NCBI GenBank assembly: GCA_021775835.1
Contig: JAJFHC010000218.1
Span: forward strand, 1-45,160
DNA from: Hyphomicrobiales bacterium
GTDB lineage: Bacteria > Pseudomonadota > Alphaproteobacteria > Rhizobiales > JAJFHC01
Direction: 5' to 3'
DNA length: 45,160 nucleotides
Below are positions 32,793 through 42,049 of this stretch, piece by piece. The position numbers and the translations under genes are program-made. Numbering within the stretch: the stretch's first letter is position 1; each line of letters begins with the position of its first letter. The notes beneath the pieces were generated by a model. It was not told the origin of the DNA and made no database searches. It saw nothing but the letters and a program-made list of their open reading frames with translations.

Positions 32793-34391
32793 TCAGGCCG
32801 CCAGTTTGCCGGCAAGCGCACGACGGATCAGGTCACGGGTCTCGTCGATACCGTAGAGGGCTGCAAATGACCCGAAGCGCGGGCCCTGGCTTTCGCCGAG
32901 CAGAACTTCGTAAAGCGCCTTGAACCAGTCGCGCAGGTTTTCAAAGTCGTGTTCCTTGCCAACGTCGTAGACGGCGGTCTGAATGGTTTGCGCATCGGCA
33001 CCCGCTTCAAGACCGCCGAGACGGGCCTCAAGTTCGCGCAGAGCTGCGCCCTCCAGTTCCGTGGGCGCCCGGAATGTCTTGTTGGGCGCCACGAAGTCAT
33101 GAAAATAGTTCACTGCATAGCCCACCAGCTTGTCCAACTCGGGATGGGTCTGTGGCGAGGTGCCCGGTGCGTAACGGCCGATGAAGCCCCACAGCACTTG
33201 CGGGTCTTCGGAATGGCTGGCACTCACCAGGTTGAGCAAAACGTTGAAGCTGATCGAGACTTCCCGTGCCGGTGGATGGCCGCCGTGAATATGCCAGACC
33301 GGGTTGCCGAGCTGTTCCTTGATTTCCTGGCCGGGATATTTTTCCAGGAATGTCAGGTACTCGTCGACGTTCTTCGGAATCACATCGAAAAACAAACGCT
33401 TGGCCTTACGCGGGCTCTGGTACATGTAGAGCGACAGGCTTTCCGGCGAGGCGTACCGCAGCCATTCGTCGATGGTCAGGCCGTTGCCGCGTGACTTGGA
33501 AATCTTCTCGCCGTTTTCATCGAGAAACAACTCGTAGTTGAAACCTTCCGGCGGTTCGGCACCCAGGGCCTTGCAGATTCGGCTCGACAGCTTGACCGAT
33601 TCGATCAGGTCCTTGCCGGCCATTTCATAATCGACGTCCAGTGCGGCCCAGCGCATGGCCCAGTCGGCCTTCCACTGCAGCTTGCAGGCACCGCCGGTGA
33701 CGGCAACCTCGACCTTGTCGCCGGTTTCAGGGTCTGAGTAAACGATCGTACCGGCCTCGACATTGCGCTCCTCGATCGGCACCTGCAGGACCCGGCCGGT
33801 GCGCGGACAAACGGGAAGGAACGGGCTGTAGGTCGCCCGGCGTTCCGGCCCCAGCGTCGGCAGCACGATGTCGATCACCGCGTCGTAGCGCTCAAGCACG
33901 CGGCGCAGCATTTCATCAAACTGGCCGGAGGCATAACAGTCTGTGGAGCTGTAGAATTCGTATTCGAAGTCGAAGGCATCGAGAAACGCCCGAAGGCGTG
34001 CATTGTTGTGTCGCCCGAAACTGTCGTGTGTACCGAACGGATCGGGCACTGCCGTCAACGGCTTTTCCAGATGCGGCTCGATCAGTTCCTTGTTGGGAAT
34101 GTTGTCGGGGATCTTGCGCAGGCCGTCCATGTCGTCGGAGAAGCAGATGATCCGGCTGGGGATATCGCTCATGGTCGACAGGGCATGGCGCACCATCGAG
34201 GTACGCGCAACCTCGCCAAATGTTCCGATATGCGGCAGGCCGCTGGGGCCATAGCCGGTCTCGAAGATGATTTCCGCCGGTTTCTCGGTTCGGCGTTCGA
34301 CCCGGTCGAGAATCTTGCGGGCCTCTTCAAAGGGCCAGGCCTTGCTCTCCGTGGCGGCTGCCCGGAGCTTTTCTGCGGTCATGTCGGTCAT
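32793..34391 (-). CDS. lysK: Lysyl-tRNA synthetase, class I
   Basis: Class I LysRS, the archaeal-type enzyme also found in many alphaproteobacteria in place of the class II form. 532 residues. The HIGH-like motif is PHIGT (about residues 53-57, in [16 protein letters not shown]) and the KMSKS-like loop is [10 protein letters not shown] (about 297-306). Between them lie the lysine-site residues in [15 protein letters not shown] and in [14 protein letters not shown]. The C-terminal alpha-helical anticodon-binding cage follows. First gene of the operon, so its promoter lies in 34392-34604. No class II lysS is visible in this window. Confidence 0.96.
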   Translation of the reverse strand: MTDMTAEKLRAAATESKAWPFEEARKILDRVERRTEKPAEIIFETGYGPSGLPHIGTFGEVARTSMVRHALSTMSDIPSRIICFSDDMDGLRKIPDNIPNKELIEPHLEKPLTAVPDPFGTHDSFGRHNNARLRAFLDAFDFEYEFYSSTDCYASGQFDEMLRRVLERYDAVIDIVLPTLGPERRATYSPFLPVCPRTGRVLQVPIEERNVEAGTIVYSDPETGDKVEVAVTGGACKLQWKADWAMRWAALDVDYEMAGKDLIESVKLSSRICKALGAEPPEGFNYELFLDENGEKISKSRGNGLTIDEWLRYASPESLSLYMYQSPRKAKRLFFDVIPKNVDEYLTFLEKYPGQEIKEQLGNPVWHIHGGHPPAREVSISFNVLLNLVSASHSEDPQVLWGFIGRYAPGTSPQTHPELDKLVGYAVNYFHDFVAPNKTFRAPTELEGAALRELEARLGGLEAGADAQTIQTAVYDVGKEHDFENLRDWFKALYEVLLGESQGPRFGSFAALYGIDETRDLIRRALAGKLAA

Positions 34392-34604
34392 TCAGGTCAA
34401 ACCCGGTTGCTCGTGTCAGGAATTGGGCGGGAACCTAGGGGGGTACGGCTGTGCAGTCAATGCGGGTGATTGGTGCAGGAATGGATATTGAAATGTTGTT
34501 GTCCCGGTTTCGGGCGGTTTGCACGTCCATTGGCGCTGAGGCGGACGTCACCCAGCTTCCACCGATACATGTCCGCCAATATGACAGACACATTCACAGG
34601 GCAG

Positions 34605-35186
34605 TCAGCACCCACTTCCGCAATCATCGCTCCGGCGCTCAAAATCCATCACCCCGCCGCGCCGGTCAATTTCTACTGCACAGCATTTTGTGATGGCGTC
34701 TTTCAGCAGAGCCCTGCCGCGTTGAACCCGTGATTTCAACCCTGACACGGAAAGCCCCAAACTCTCTGCAGCCTGTTTCTGGGTAAGCTGTTCAATTTCC
34801 GTGAGCGTGAGTGCTGCGCAGTATGGTCCGGGCAACTGTTCGATGAACGGAACCATGCATCCGGATAATGCAACTTGAGCCGTGTTATCCGCCGGCGCAT
34901 CACCTCCAGGCGCGAATTCTTCTTCAGCTTCGATTTCCGCGAGGGCGCGACGTTCGACAGCTCTGCGGCGATAAAAATCCGTCACAGCATTGATGCAGAC
35001 ACGCTTTACGTAAGCAGACGGATTATCGGCTGATTGCAGCGCCTGGCTGTTCTGCACGAGCCGCATCAGAATGTTTCCGACAATGTCATCGGCCCATTGC
35101 GGATCAACGCGGCTGCGCACATAGGTGCGCAGCAGCTTTTCAAAGCTCCGCCAACTCGCATCGCTGATTGCGTTCGGGTCTTTCAT
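34605..35186 (-). CDS. ECF RNA polymerase sigma factor with cysteine-rich tail (SigZ-like)
   Basis: 193-residue sigma-70 family factor with regions 2 and 4 only. Region 2: FEKLLRTYVRSRVDPQWADD and DIVGNILMRLVQ, then SAYVKRVCINAVTDFYRR (about 58-76). Region 4: QLPGPYCAALTLTEIEQLTQ, then QKQAAESLGLSVSGLKSRVQRG (about 136-156), the -35 recognition helix. After it comes an unusual tail (about 163-193) with CC, C and C in KCCAVEIDRRGG and DDCGSGC; this pattern is typical of SigZ-like factors. Metal sensing is a reasonable inference because the gene follows the CadI-like glyoxalase by 13 bases on the same strand. No anti-sigma gene is adjacent. Confidence 0.88.
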   Translation of the reverse strand: MKDPNAISDASWRSFEKLLRTYVRSRVDPQWADDIVGNILMRLVQNSQALQSADNPSAYVKRVCINAVTDFYRRRAVERRALAEIEAEEEFAPGGDAPADNTAQVALSGCMVPFIEQLPGPYCAALTLTEIEQLTQKQAAESLGLSVSGLKSRVQRGRALLKDAITKCCAVEIDRRGGVMDFERRSDDCGSGC

Positions 35187-35199
35187 CGCCGGGTCCGCG

Positions 35200-35637
35200 C
35201 TAAGTGGCCCCTATACTGTCGGATTTTTGCTCACCCGTACAACAGGTCTTTCCTAACGAATCGTCGCCTTGGGCTGTGACGTCATCGGTTATGCGATACC
35301 ACTCCCAGCGTAAGCCGTTGTAGGCACGGGACCAGATTTTTTCCTGGACAGCATGACAACACTTGGTCTCGGTTTTTACCTGATCAAGAAGCCCGGCAGA
35401 GTCCAGCCGTTCTTGAGCGGCCTGAACACCACCGGCTTCCAGCACTTCCACGCCGATATGATGAAGGTGTGCATCGGCTTTGGGGTTCTCGAACAGCACC
35501 AGTTTCAATGGCGGTTCGGCGATGGCAAAGTTGGCATAACCGTCGTGCCGTTTATGCGGCCCGACACCGAACAGCTTCGAATAGTAATCCACGGCAGCGT
35601 CAATTTCAGGGACGTTCAGTGCGAGTTGAATTCTCAT
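35200..35637 (-). CDS. cadI: CadI/ArsI-like glyoxalase-fold metal(loid) protein
   Basis: 145-residue vicinal-oxygen-chelate protein. It matches the cadmium-inducible CadI pattern (IQLALNVPEIDAAVDYYSKL and GYANFAIAEPPLKLVLFENP) and resembles the ArsI organoarsenical lyase. His in HHIGVEV and the Cys pair in TKCCHAVQEKIW are the expected metal or arsenic ligands, and a second Cys pair (KTCCTGEQ) lies near the C-terminus. The N-terminal His ligand of ArsI is Gln here, as in CadI, so lyase activity is not assured. The start at 35637 has AAAGGAATGAAAC upstream. It precedes the sigma factor gene by 13 bases. Confidence 0.88.
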   Translation of the reverse strand: MRIQLALNVPEIDAAVDYYSKLFGVGPHKRHDGYANFAIAEPPLKLVLFENPKADAHLHHIGVEVLEAGGVQAAQERLDSAGLLDQVKTETKCCHAVQEKIWSRAYNGLRWEWYRITDDVTAQGDDSLGKTCCTGEQKSDSIGAT

Positions 35638-35962
35638 TGTTTCATTCCTTTCGTTCAGTCCTACCCTTGTTGACGCGCGGGGTTGCAAAAGGACGCAAAA
35701 TATTCTGACCAATCCTTTCGATTGTACTTTCGTACCGTTCAACCGGGATTTCCTCCTTCCCACCTGAAATGCATTCTTAATGTGCTATTCAAGCACCACA
35801 ATCGCGCGTAACCTGGAATTGGCACTCAACGCACGAACCCTGTGAAATTGCGGCGCAAAGGAAACAGGCTCAGGTTGTAGCGCTGAACGTGAACGATTTT
35901 CTCCTCGTCGTCGCCCTCAACTAGACAAACCAACATTCCCCAATAGCCCCTATAGTGGCGCC
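35638..35962. other. Divergent intergenic region, cadI / helicase
   Basis: 325 bases holding the promoters of the cadI-sigma pair (leftward) and the helicase (rightward). A small dyad, GTAC-TTTC-GTAC, is at 35724-35735. No LexA-type GTTC-N7-GTTC box was found upstream of the helicase. Otherwise nothing recognised. Confidence 0.6.
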
Positions 35963-38842
35963 ATGACGATGGAGACCAAAAATGATTCGCCTGAGACGAT
36001 TCTGCGCCGGGCGGATCTGCCTGCCAGTATCGTCCAGGACGGTGTCAAGGCTGTGGTTCATGCCCCTGGTGTTTCGACAAGTGTCCTCAAGGCCGGCGAC
36101 GCCCTGGCGCGACTTGGAGAGACGCCTCATCTTGTCTGTCACCGCACCTTCCTGATCAACCGGCTGGCTGCAGCCTGCGGCAACCGTCCGGAGGAAAAGG
36201 CGGCGGCGCTGGCAAAAAGCCATTTCGATGTGGCTGAACTGTTTGCCTTTGTGCGTCCCGCCCAGATGGCGTTGCCAATTCCAACCGGGCTTGGTGCTGC
36301 TGTCGGCGTGAAAACAGATGATCCTGACATGGATCTTTTGTGGGAGATCACGGAGCGGTTGCTGGGGGCCCTGGCCTCGCCGGACTATCCGCACTTGCGC
36401 GAGACGACGCAAGCCGTCACGGCCCTGGATGCAGCCGGGTGGGCCTGGGGCAAGCTTGCCCTGAATGCCCTGGCGCAGAATCCGGCCAGCCGCGGCACGC
36501 CGGGGGCCGGCATGGGGATCAACGTGTGGGACCGGCTCGACGACTGGGAGGACCACGGGCCCGTGCCGCCGCCCGGAACCCAACCGATCACGCCGGAAGA
36601 AGCCATCGGCGAGCTTGAACGCGCCCTCGGTGGCGGCGCAGAGACCCGGACCACCCAGAAAGACTATGCGGCCGGGGTCGCTGAAATGTTTGCGCCCAAA
36701 GAAGCGCCAGGCCAGGGCCGGGTTGTGCTGGCGGAAGCCGGCACCGGGCTTGGCAAGACCCTTGGCTACCTGGCACCGGCCAGGCTTTGGGCTGCCCGCA
36801 ACAAGGGCGCTGTGTGGGCCTCGACCTACACCAAGAACCTGCAGCGCCAGCTTGAACAGGAGTCGACCTTCCTGTTTCCCGACCCGGCCGAACGCGCCCA
36901 GAAGGCGGTGATCCGCAAGGGACGGGAAAACTACATGTGCCTGCTCAACTTCCAGGAGAGAGTCGGCCAGCTTAACCGCTCGAATGTTGCGGGCGTGGCG
37001 CTGGCGACCCTGATTGCCAGGTGGGCGCGCTATTCGCGCGACGGCGACATGGTGGGCGGTGATTTTCCGGCCTGGCTGATTCCGTTGTTCATGGAGACCA
37101 GCGACCAGAGGGCGGGCGGGCCACCGGCCTCGCCGATGGCGCTGGGGCTGACCGACCGGCGCGGGGAATGCATCTACAGCGCCTGTCCCCATTACCGGAA
37201 ATGTTTCATTGAACGCGCCGCCCGCAAGGCCCGGCGGGCTGACCTGGTGATCGCCAACCATGCGTTTGTCATGGCGCAGACCGCGGTTGACCAGGCGCTG
37301 GCCCAGACACCCAAACCGGCAGCAAAACCCGACGCGGGGGAAGACGAGCCAGTTCAAGATGCCGGCCAGCGGATCATTTTTGATGAGGGTCATCATGTCT
37401 TCGACGCCGCCGATAGCGCTTTTTCAAGCCATCTGACCGGGCTTGAGGCCGCCGAGATGCGTCGCTGGATCCGCGGCTCCGAGGGCGGGCGAAGGCGCGG
37501 ACGCGGGCTGCTCGACCGCATTGGCGACCTGATCAGCGACGATGAGCGTTCCGAGGCCATGCTGCAGCAGGCGCTCAGTGCGGCGCACGAGTTGCCCGGA
37601 CCGAGCTGGCTGCAGCGGATCGATGCTGGTGAGGCCCAGAACGCCGCTGAGAGATTTTTTGCAGTGGTGCGCGAACAGGTCATGGCCCGTACGGAGAACC
37701 AGCGCGGGTTTTCGCGCGAAACCGAATGCGCACCGTTGATCGATGGCGTCGCCGAGTCAGCCCTGGCCCTGGCGGCGGCGTTGCGGTCGCTGGTCGAGCC
37801 CCTGAAGGCGCTCGCCTCAGGCCTGAGCGCGCGCCTGGCCGATGACGCCGACGAACTGGACACGACCGAGCGGGTGCGCATCGAAGCGATGGTGCGGTCA
37901 CTGCGCCGGCGCAGCGAACTGACGCTGTCGGCCTGGGTCAGCATGCTTGAGGCCCTGGCGGAAGAGCCGCCGGGGGAGTTCGTCGACTGGTTTGCCATCG
38001 AGGTGATGTTTGGCAGACCCTTCGACATCGGCATGCACCGCCACTGGATCGACCCGAGCCTGCCGTTTGCCCAGGCCATCCTGGAGACAGCGGACGGTGT
38101 GCTGATAACGTCAGCGACCCTGCGGGACAGGCCGCCGGAAGCCCCGGACGACTGGCAGAACGCGGAAATGCGCACCGGAGCCGCCCATCTCGTGCTGCCC
38201 GCCCGGCGGTTGTCGTTTGCGTCACCGTTCGACTACGAAACCCAGACGCGGATGTACGTGGTGACGGATGTGAGCCGGGACGATCCCCGCCAGATTGCCG
38301 CGGCCTTGCGTGAACTTTTCCTTGCCGCAGGTGGCGGCGCGCTTGGACTGTTTACCGCCATTCACCGGTTGAAAGCTGCCTACGAGCAGCTCCTTGCCCC
38401 GCTGGCGGCTGCCGGATTGCCGCTCTATGGCCAGCATGTGGACCCGATGGATACAGGCACGCTGGTCGACCTGTTCCGGGCGGAGAAGAACGCCTGCCTC
38501 CTGGGGACCGACGCCGTGCGCGATGGGGTCGACGTGCCCGGCGACAGTCTCAGGCTGATCGCCTTCGACCGGGTGCCCTGGCCCAAGCCGACGATCCTGG
38601 AACGCCGGCGGCGCGAGCAGTTCGGCGGTGCGCGCTACCAGGACATGATGACGAGACTCAAGCTGCAGCAGGCCTTTGGCCGGCTGATCCGGCGGCGTAC
38701 CGACCGGGGCGTGTTCGTTGTCCTGGACTCGCGCCTGCCGACCCGCCTGACAACGGCATTTCCCGAAGGCGTGGAGGTCAACCGGGTTGGCCTGGTCGAT
38801 GCTATCGAAGGGACACGCGACTTTCTCGAAAACAACGCTTGA
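35963..38842 (+). CDS. DinG/XPD-type Fe-S ATP-dependent DNA helicase
   Basis: 959-residue superfamily 2 helicase of the DinG/YoaA/XPD group, moving 5' to 3' on DNA. An N-terminal extension (about 1-240) is unassigned. Motif I is EAGTGLGKTLGYLAPA (about residue 260). Four cysteines fit the Fe-S cluster: NYMCLLNF and ECIYSACPHYRKCF (about 318 and 395-406). Then ADLVIANHAFV and the DEAH-like DEGHHVF (about 473). The C-terminal motor includes LITSATLRD (motif IV region), LLGTDAVRDGVDVPGDSL (motif V) and QAFGRLIRRRTDRGV (motif VI). Single gene; it probably resolves structured DNA during repair or replication. Confidence 0.94.
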   Translation: MTMETKNDSPETILRRADLPASIVQDGVKAVVHAPGVSTSVLKAGDALARLGETPHLVCHRTFLINRLAAACGNRPEEKAAALAKSHFDVAELFAFVRPAQMALPIPTGLGAAVGVKTDDPDMDLLWEITERLLGALASPDYPHLRETTQAVTALDAAGWAWGKLALNALAQNPASRGTPGAGMGINVWDRLDDWEDHGPVPPPGTQPITPEEAIGELERALGGGAETRTTQKDYAAGVAEMFAPKEAPGQGRVVLAEAGTGLGKTLGYLAPARLWAARNKGAVWASTYTKNLQRQLEQESTFLFPDPAERAQKAVIRKGRENYMCLLNFQERVGQLNRSNVAGVALATLIARWARYSRDGDMVGGDFPAWLIPLFMETSDQRAGGPPASPMALGLTDRRGECIYSACPHYRKCFIERAARKARRADLVIANHAFVMAQTAVDQALAQTPKPAAKPDAGEDEPVQDAGQRIIFDEGHHVFDAADSAFSSHLTGLEAAEMRRWIRGSEGGRRRGRGLLDRIGDLISDDERSEAMLQQALSAAHELPGPSWLQRIDAGEAQNAAERFFAVVREQVMARTENQRGFSRETECAPLIDGVAESALALAAALRSLVEPLKALASGLSARLADDADELDTTERVRIEAMVRSLRRRSELTLSAWVSMLEALAEEPPGEFVDWFAIEVMFGRPFDIGMHRHWIDPSLPFAQAILETADGVLITSATLRDRPPEAPDDWQNAEMRTGAAHLVLPARRLSFASPFDYETQTRMYVVTDVSRDDPRQIAAALRELFLAAGGGALGLFTAIHRLKAAYEQLLAPLAAAGLPLYGQHVDPMDTGTLVDLFRAEKNACLLGTDAVRDGVDVPGDSLRLIAFDRVPWPKPTILERRRREQFGGARYQDMMTRLKLQQAFGRLIRRRTDRGVFVVLDSRLPTRLTTAFPEGVEVNRVGLVDAIEGTRDFLENNA

Positions 38843-38862
38843 AGACCGATAGAGTATTGCTT

Positions 38863-39126
38863 AGAACGTGTCAGGTCTTTATTGAGCCACTTGACCAAGA
38901 TTTCGCGTCTGCTGGCAAGGCGCAGTTTGCGCCGTGGTCTGGCTGACCACAAGCGAGCTGCAACGCTGTCCAGCGGTCGCGAAATTTTGGCCTTCGGTGG
39001 GCCAAATCAGTCCATCGCCAGCGTTGCGAAGCTTGACCGATGCCCCACATCGCACAGCGCTTCGCGCCTTGGCGAAAGAACTGATTTGACTCCATCAAAT
39101 GGCTCAATAAAGACCTGACATGTTCT
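38863..39126. mobile_element. Foldback MITE-like element
   Basis: 264-base non-coding element with 32-base terminal inverted repeats, 38863-38894 and 39095-39126, that match at 30 of 32 positions (core GTCAGGTCTTTATTGAGCCA). Inner inverted repeats share the same centre: GCAACGCTG 38960-38968 with CAGCGTTGC 39019-39027, and TTTGGCC 38986-38992 with GGCCAAA 39000-39006. The whole element can fold on itself. It has no transposase, which fits a miniature element mobilised in trans. No clear target duplication was found and the family is not named. It sits between the helicase and the TerB-like gene. Confidence 0.85.
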
Positions 39127-39200
39127 GGGCCCAGCCCGGATTCGAATGAAGTGACGGCGATTGCGGTCGAAGACGCGCGAAGGCCGGACAGGAGGCAAAA

Positions 39201-39620
39201 ATGTCGCAAATGATCAACCATCACCAGGCCCTGATTTACGTCATGGTCACCATTTCCGCCGTTGATCGCAGCATGAACGACGAGGAATTTGCGCGGATCG
39301 GCAGCGTGATCCGAAACCTGCCGATTTTCCGGGATTTTGATCAGGAGCGCCTGCTGCATACCGCCCGCGAGTGCGGTGACATTCTTTCCGAAGATGGCGG
39401 TCTTGAAGCGGTCCTGACCATGGTGGCCGACGCCTTGCCGGAATACCTGCACGAAACAGCCTACGCGCTCGCCGTTGAAGTGGCGGCTGCGGACCTGAGC
39501 GTACAGCAGGAGGAACTGAGGTTCCTGCAGATGCTGCGCGACCGGTTCAGCCTCGACAAGCTGGTGCTGGCGGCGATTGAACGCGGCGCCCGTGCTCGCC
39601 ATGCGGTAATGCGCAGCTGA
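39201..39620 (+). CDS. TerB-like protein
   Basis: 139-residue all-helical cytoplasmic protein of the TerB-like (tellurite resistance TerB/co-chaperone DjlA-type) fold. Seen: AVDRSMNDEEFARIGSVIRN (about residues 21-40), with the acidic motif of TerB that binds metal, and a second, similar acidic turn AAADLSVQQEELRFLQML (about 95-112), giving the typical two-fold repeat. A strong GGAGG lies 6 bases before the ATG. Stand-alone TerB proteins in alphaproteobacteria are common and not proven to act in tellurite resistance; no other ter gene is here. Confidence 0.85.
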   Translation: MSQMINHHQALIYVMVTISAVDRSMNDEEFARIGSVIRNLPIFRDFDQERLLHTARECGDILSEDGGLEAVLTMVADALPEYLHETAYALAVEVAAADLSVQQEELRFLQMLRDRFSLDKLVLAAIERGARARHAVMRS

Positions 39621-39646
39621 CAGCCGGGTTTCCCCCGAACATCTTT

Positions 39647-40294
39647 TTACGGGCGCTCTGACAGCCCACTAACAAAACCTGCGATCCGGTCTGCTACATC
39701 GCGCAGGTTGTCTTCAGCGGTCCGGCCACTGGCCTTGCGCGGTTTCTGGTCGTGGTCGCCGTCGGGCGACCAGTGGATATCGATGCTCCCGGACAGGGCG
39801 TATCCGGCCACCTCTTCGCGGGTTCCGAACGGGTCGCGTTCGCCCTGGCATATCAGGGCCGGCGTGACCATCGTTTCAAGGTGAGCGGTACGCAGTTTTT
39901 CCGGCTTGCCTGGCGGGTGAAACGGGTAGCCCAGACAGACCACCCCCGCAACCGTCTGTTTGCCATTGTGTTCGTCGGCGACCATACTGGCGATCCGGCC
40001 ACCCATGGACTTGCCGCCAATCAGCAGCGTACCGGAGCAGTCCAGACCTTCTATTGCATCCGAAAAACAACCCAAGAGCTTTTCGGCTCTGGGCGGTGGT
40101 TTCCTTGAGCCGCCGGTTCGGCGTTCGGCCATGTAGGGAAACTCGAACCGGACCACCCGGATGTGACGGTCTGACAACAACCCCGCGATTGTATTCATGA
40201 ACCCACTATCCATGGGCGCGCCCGCGCCATGAGCCAGCAGGAAAGAGGCTATGGAGTCTGCGGGATCTGCCGGGCCGTCGATCAGGAAATCCAT
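39647..40294 (-). CDS. Small alpha/beta hydrolase (KAT8-regulator/TEX30-like)
   Basis: 215-residue alpha/beta hydrolase. FLLAHGAGAPMDSGFMN (about 18-34) is the family's oxyanion region, GGKSMGGRIAS (about 93-103) holds the nucleophile Ser, and CQGERDPFGTREEV (about 149-162) holds the acid. The expected base His is in PDGDHDQKPRK (about 178-188). The short length and GAGAPMDSxFM signature place it with the KANL3/TEX30-like group, whose substrates are unknown. Convergent with the TerB-like gene, 26 bases apart. Confidence 0.88.
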   Translation of the reverse strand: MDFLIDGPADPADSIASFLLAHGAGAPMDSGFMNTIAGLLSDRHIRVVRFEFPYMAERRTGGSRKPPPRAEKLLGCFSDAIEGLDCSGTLLIGGKSMGGRIASMVADEHNGKQTVAGVVCLGYPFHPPGKPEKLRTAHLETMVTPALICQGERDPFGTREEVAGYALSGSIDIHWSPDGDHDQKPRKASGRTAEDNLRDVADRIAGFVSGLSERP

Positions 40295-40381
40295 CTGAAT
40301 GCGCCTGCTGTCAATTTCTGTTGAACGTCTGATGATCTGAACACTCTAGGAAAACGCCGGCAATTGCGCCATATAGGATTG

Positions 40382-41200
40382 ATGGGCAACGATTTCATTC
40401 AACAGATCGGTGAGGCGGAACTGCGGTTCGGGGTCTTTGCCGGCGTCCTCATCATCATGGGCCTGCTTGAGCTGGTTCTGCCGCGGCGGCCGCTTGAGGC
40501 GCCGAAAGCCCGTCGATGGTTCACCAATCTCGCGATCGTCGTGGTCGACTCTGCCGTCCTGAGGATTTTTTTCCCGATCCTGGCCGTCGGTGTCGCGGTA
40601 GCCGTGTCGTCCCGTGGCTGGGGACTGTTCGCCCTTGTGGACTGGCCATTGTGGCTGGAGACCGTGCTTTGCGTGATCCTGCTGGATATGGCGATCTACG
40701 GACAACATGTGGCGTCCCACAAGATTCCGATGCTGTGGCGGGTACACAAGGTTCATCACAGCGACCGGGATTTTGACGTCACAACGGCGGTTCGGTTCCA
40801 TCCCGTCGAAATTGCCTTGAGCATGCTTTACAAGTTCGCGGTCATTCTCGCACTGGGTGCCGGCCCATTGTCGGTGTTCCTGTTCGAGGTTCTGCTGAAT
40901 GCGACCGCAATGTTCAATCACGCCAACGTCAAGCTGCCCAGGGCACTTGATGCAATCCTGCGCCGGTTCATCGTGACACCGGACATGCACCGGGTCCACC
41001 ATTCGGTGATGACGCACGAGACGGACTCGAATTACGGCTTCAACCTGTCGATATGGGACCGTATGTTCGGCACCTACATCGCCCAACCGGCAGCCGGGCA
41101 CGACGCCATGGAAATCGGCTTGCGTGAGTATCGGGATTTCAAACCGGTGCAGCTGGTGTGGAGTCTGTTATTGCCGTTCAGAAACTCGGACAAAGATTAG
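40382..41200 (+). CDS. Fatty acid hydroxylase / sterol desaturase family protein
   Basis: 272-residue di-iron membrane enzyme with four or more hydrophobic segments. The histidine clusters that bind iron are clear: HVASHKIPMLWRVHKVHHSD (HxxxH and HxxHH, about residues 110-130), FNHANVKLP, and DMHRVHHSVMTHETDSNYG (about 200-218). This superfamily hydroxylates or desaturates fatty acyl, sterol or carotenoid chains; the substrate here is unknown. The start is taken as ATG 40382; TTG 40364 is equally possible because neither has a good ribosome binding site. Single gene. Confidence 0.9.
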   Translation: MGNDFIQQIGEAELRFGVFAGVLIIMGLLELVLPRRPLEAPKARRWFTNLAIVVVDSAVLRIFFPILAVGVAVAVSSRGWGLFALVDWPLWLETVLCVILLDMAIYGQHVASHKIPMLWRVHKVHHSDRDFDVTTAVRFHPVEIALSMLYKFAVILALGAGPLSVFLFEVLLNATAMFNHANVKLPRALDAILRRFIVTPDMHRVHHSVMTHETDSNYGFNLSIWDRMFGTYIAQPAAGHDAMEIGLREYRDFKPVQLVWSLLLPFRNSDKD

Positions 41201-41528
41201 GGAGCGCACTTCTGAACGGCCTTGTCCGGCTTCGGCTGCGGAACGGACATCGGCAGATACGCCAACCACCCCCGCAGACGTGCCAGAAGCGATCATCAGC
41301 CTTTTTTTGGATCTTCAACCGTTTGCCGGGCCATGTTAGAAAGCCCCAGACCAACTGGAGATTTTATGTCCCGCTGAGCGCGGATGGTGCGATTGCCGTC
41401 CAACCGAGCTGAATAGAGACGAAGCCGTTCGAATTCGTTCGGCGGCGCCTGTTCGCTCGCCTGCACAATACTTGGCAAAACACCCTGACAATTCGTCAGA
41501 GGTAGGGATATGAAAGTTACCCAAAACA
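41201..41528. other. Intergenic, nothing recognised
   Basis: 328 bases between the hydroxylase and the acetyltransferase. A T-run (41300-41306) is present but no stem precedes it. No gene, repeat or promoter could be supported. Confidence 0.6.
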
Positions 41529-41957
41529 ATGATCAGAAAGTATCGAACGGAAGATACTGGCGCCTTGGTTCTAATCTGGCAAAAATCGAATGCTCTCGCG
41601 CATTCGTTTCTGGCGGACGACTTTGTGGCGCAAGTGGCCGAAGACATGCGCAACATTTACCTTCCGAACGCGGAGACTTGGGTTCTGGAAGAAAATGAAA
41701 CGCTGCTCGGTTTCATTGCGTTAGTCGGAGATGAGATCGGTGGACTGTTTCTCGAACCGTCCTGTCGTGGCAGAGGATATGGCAAGGCACTGGCAGACCA
41801 TGCTGCTGCGCTCCACGGTCCTTTGCGTGTAGAAGTCTTCGAAAAGAATGCGATAGGGCGTCGTTTCTACGACCGCTACGGATTCCTCGAGACCGAGCGC
41901 TATGTCCATGAGGGCTCAGGCGAAGTGACCATAAAAATGTCCATGCCAATGCCCTGA
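41529..41957 (+). CDS. GNAT family N-acetyltransferase
   Basis: 142-residue acetyl-CoA-dependent acetyltransferase. The N-terminal MIRKYRTEDTGALVLIW is the usual first strand and helix of the fold. The acetyl-CoA pyrophosphate loop is EPSCRGRGYGKALADHA (about 79-95), and the conserved NAIGRRFYDRYGFLETERY (about 108-126) is motif B. The acceptor is unknown. The ribosome binding site is weak (AGGTAGGGATATG further up). A good terminator hairpin follows at 41967-41996. Confidence 0.9.
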   Translation: MIRKYRTEDTGALVLIWQKSNALAHSFLADDFVAQVAEDMRNIYLPNAETWVLEENETLLGFIALVGDEIGGLFLEPSCRGRGYGKALADHAAALHGPLRVEVFEKNAIGRRFYDRYGFLETERYVHEGSGEVTIKMSMPMP

Positions 41958-41966
41958 CAGCCAAAC

Positions 41967-41996
41967 AAGAAGGCGTTCTCACAGGAGCGCCTTCTT
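41967..41996. terminator. Bidirectional rho-independent terminator
   Basis: Perfect 9-base stem AAGAAGGCG (41967-41975) and CGCCTTCTT (41988-41996) with a 12-base loop, between convergent genes. T-rich tails occur on both strands (cttctttcc rightward, cttcttgtttgg leftward), so it can serve both the acetyltransferase and the solute-binding protein gene. Confidence 0.8.
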
Positions 41997-42049
41997 TCCA
42001 TTGAGGTATCTCGATCGACCGGCCTGATCGGAGCATGACTTCTGAAACT

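Noticed and set aside
35800..35962. SOS (LexA) box upstream of the DinG-like helicase
   Set aside because: No GTTC-N7-GTTC match; the nearby GAAC pair is only two bases apart.
35921..37396. Long open frame of 491 codons on the minus strand inside the helicase gene
   Set aside because: It is antisense to a clear DinG-type helicase, has no recognisable domain and a composition typical of a shadow frame in GC-rich DNA.
38863..39126. Complete insertion sequence
   Set aside because: The space between the terminal repeats is about 200 bases with no transposase frame.
39201..39620. Tellurite resistance operon
   Set aside because: Only a stand-alone TerB-like gene is present; no terC, terD or terZ type gene is nearby.
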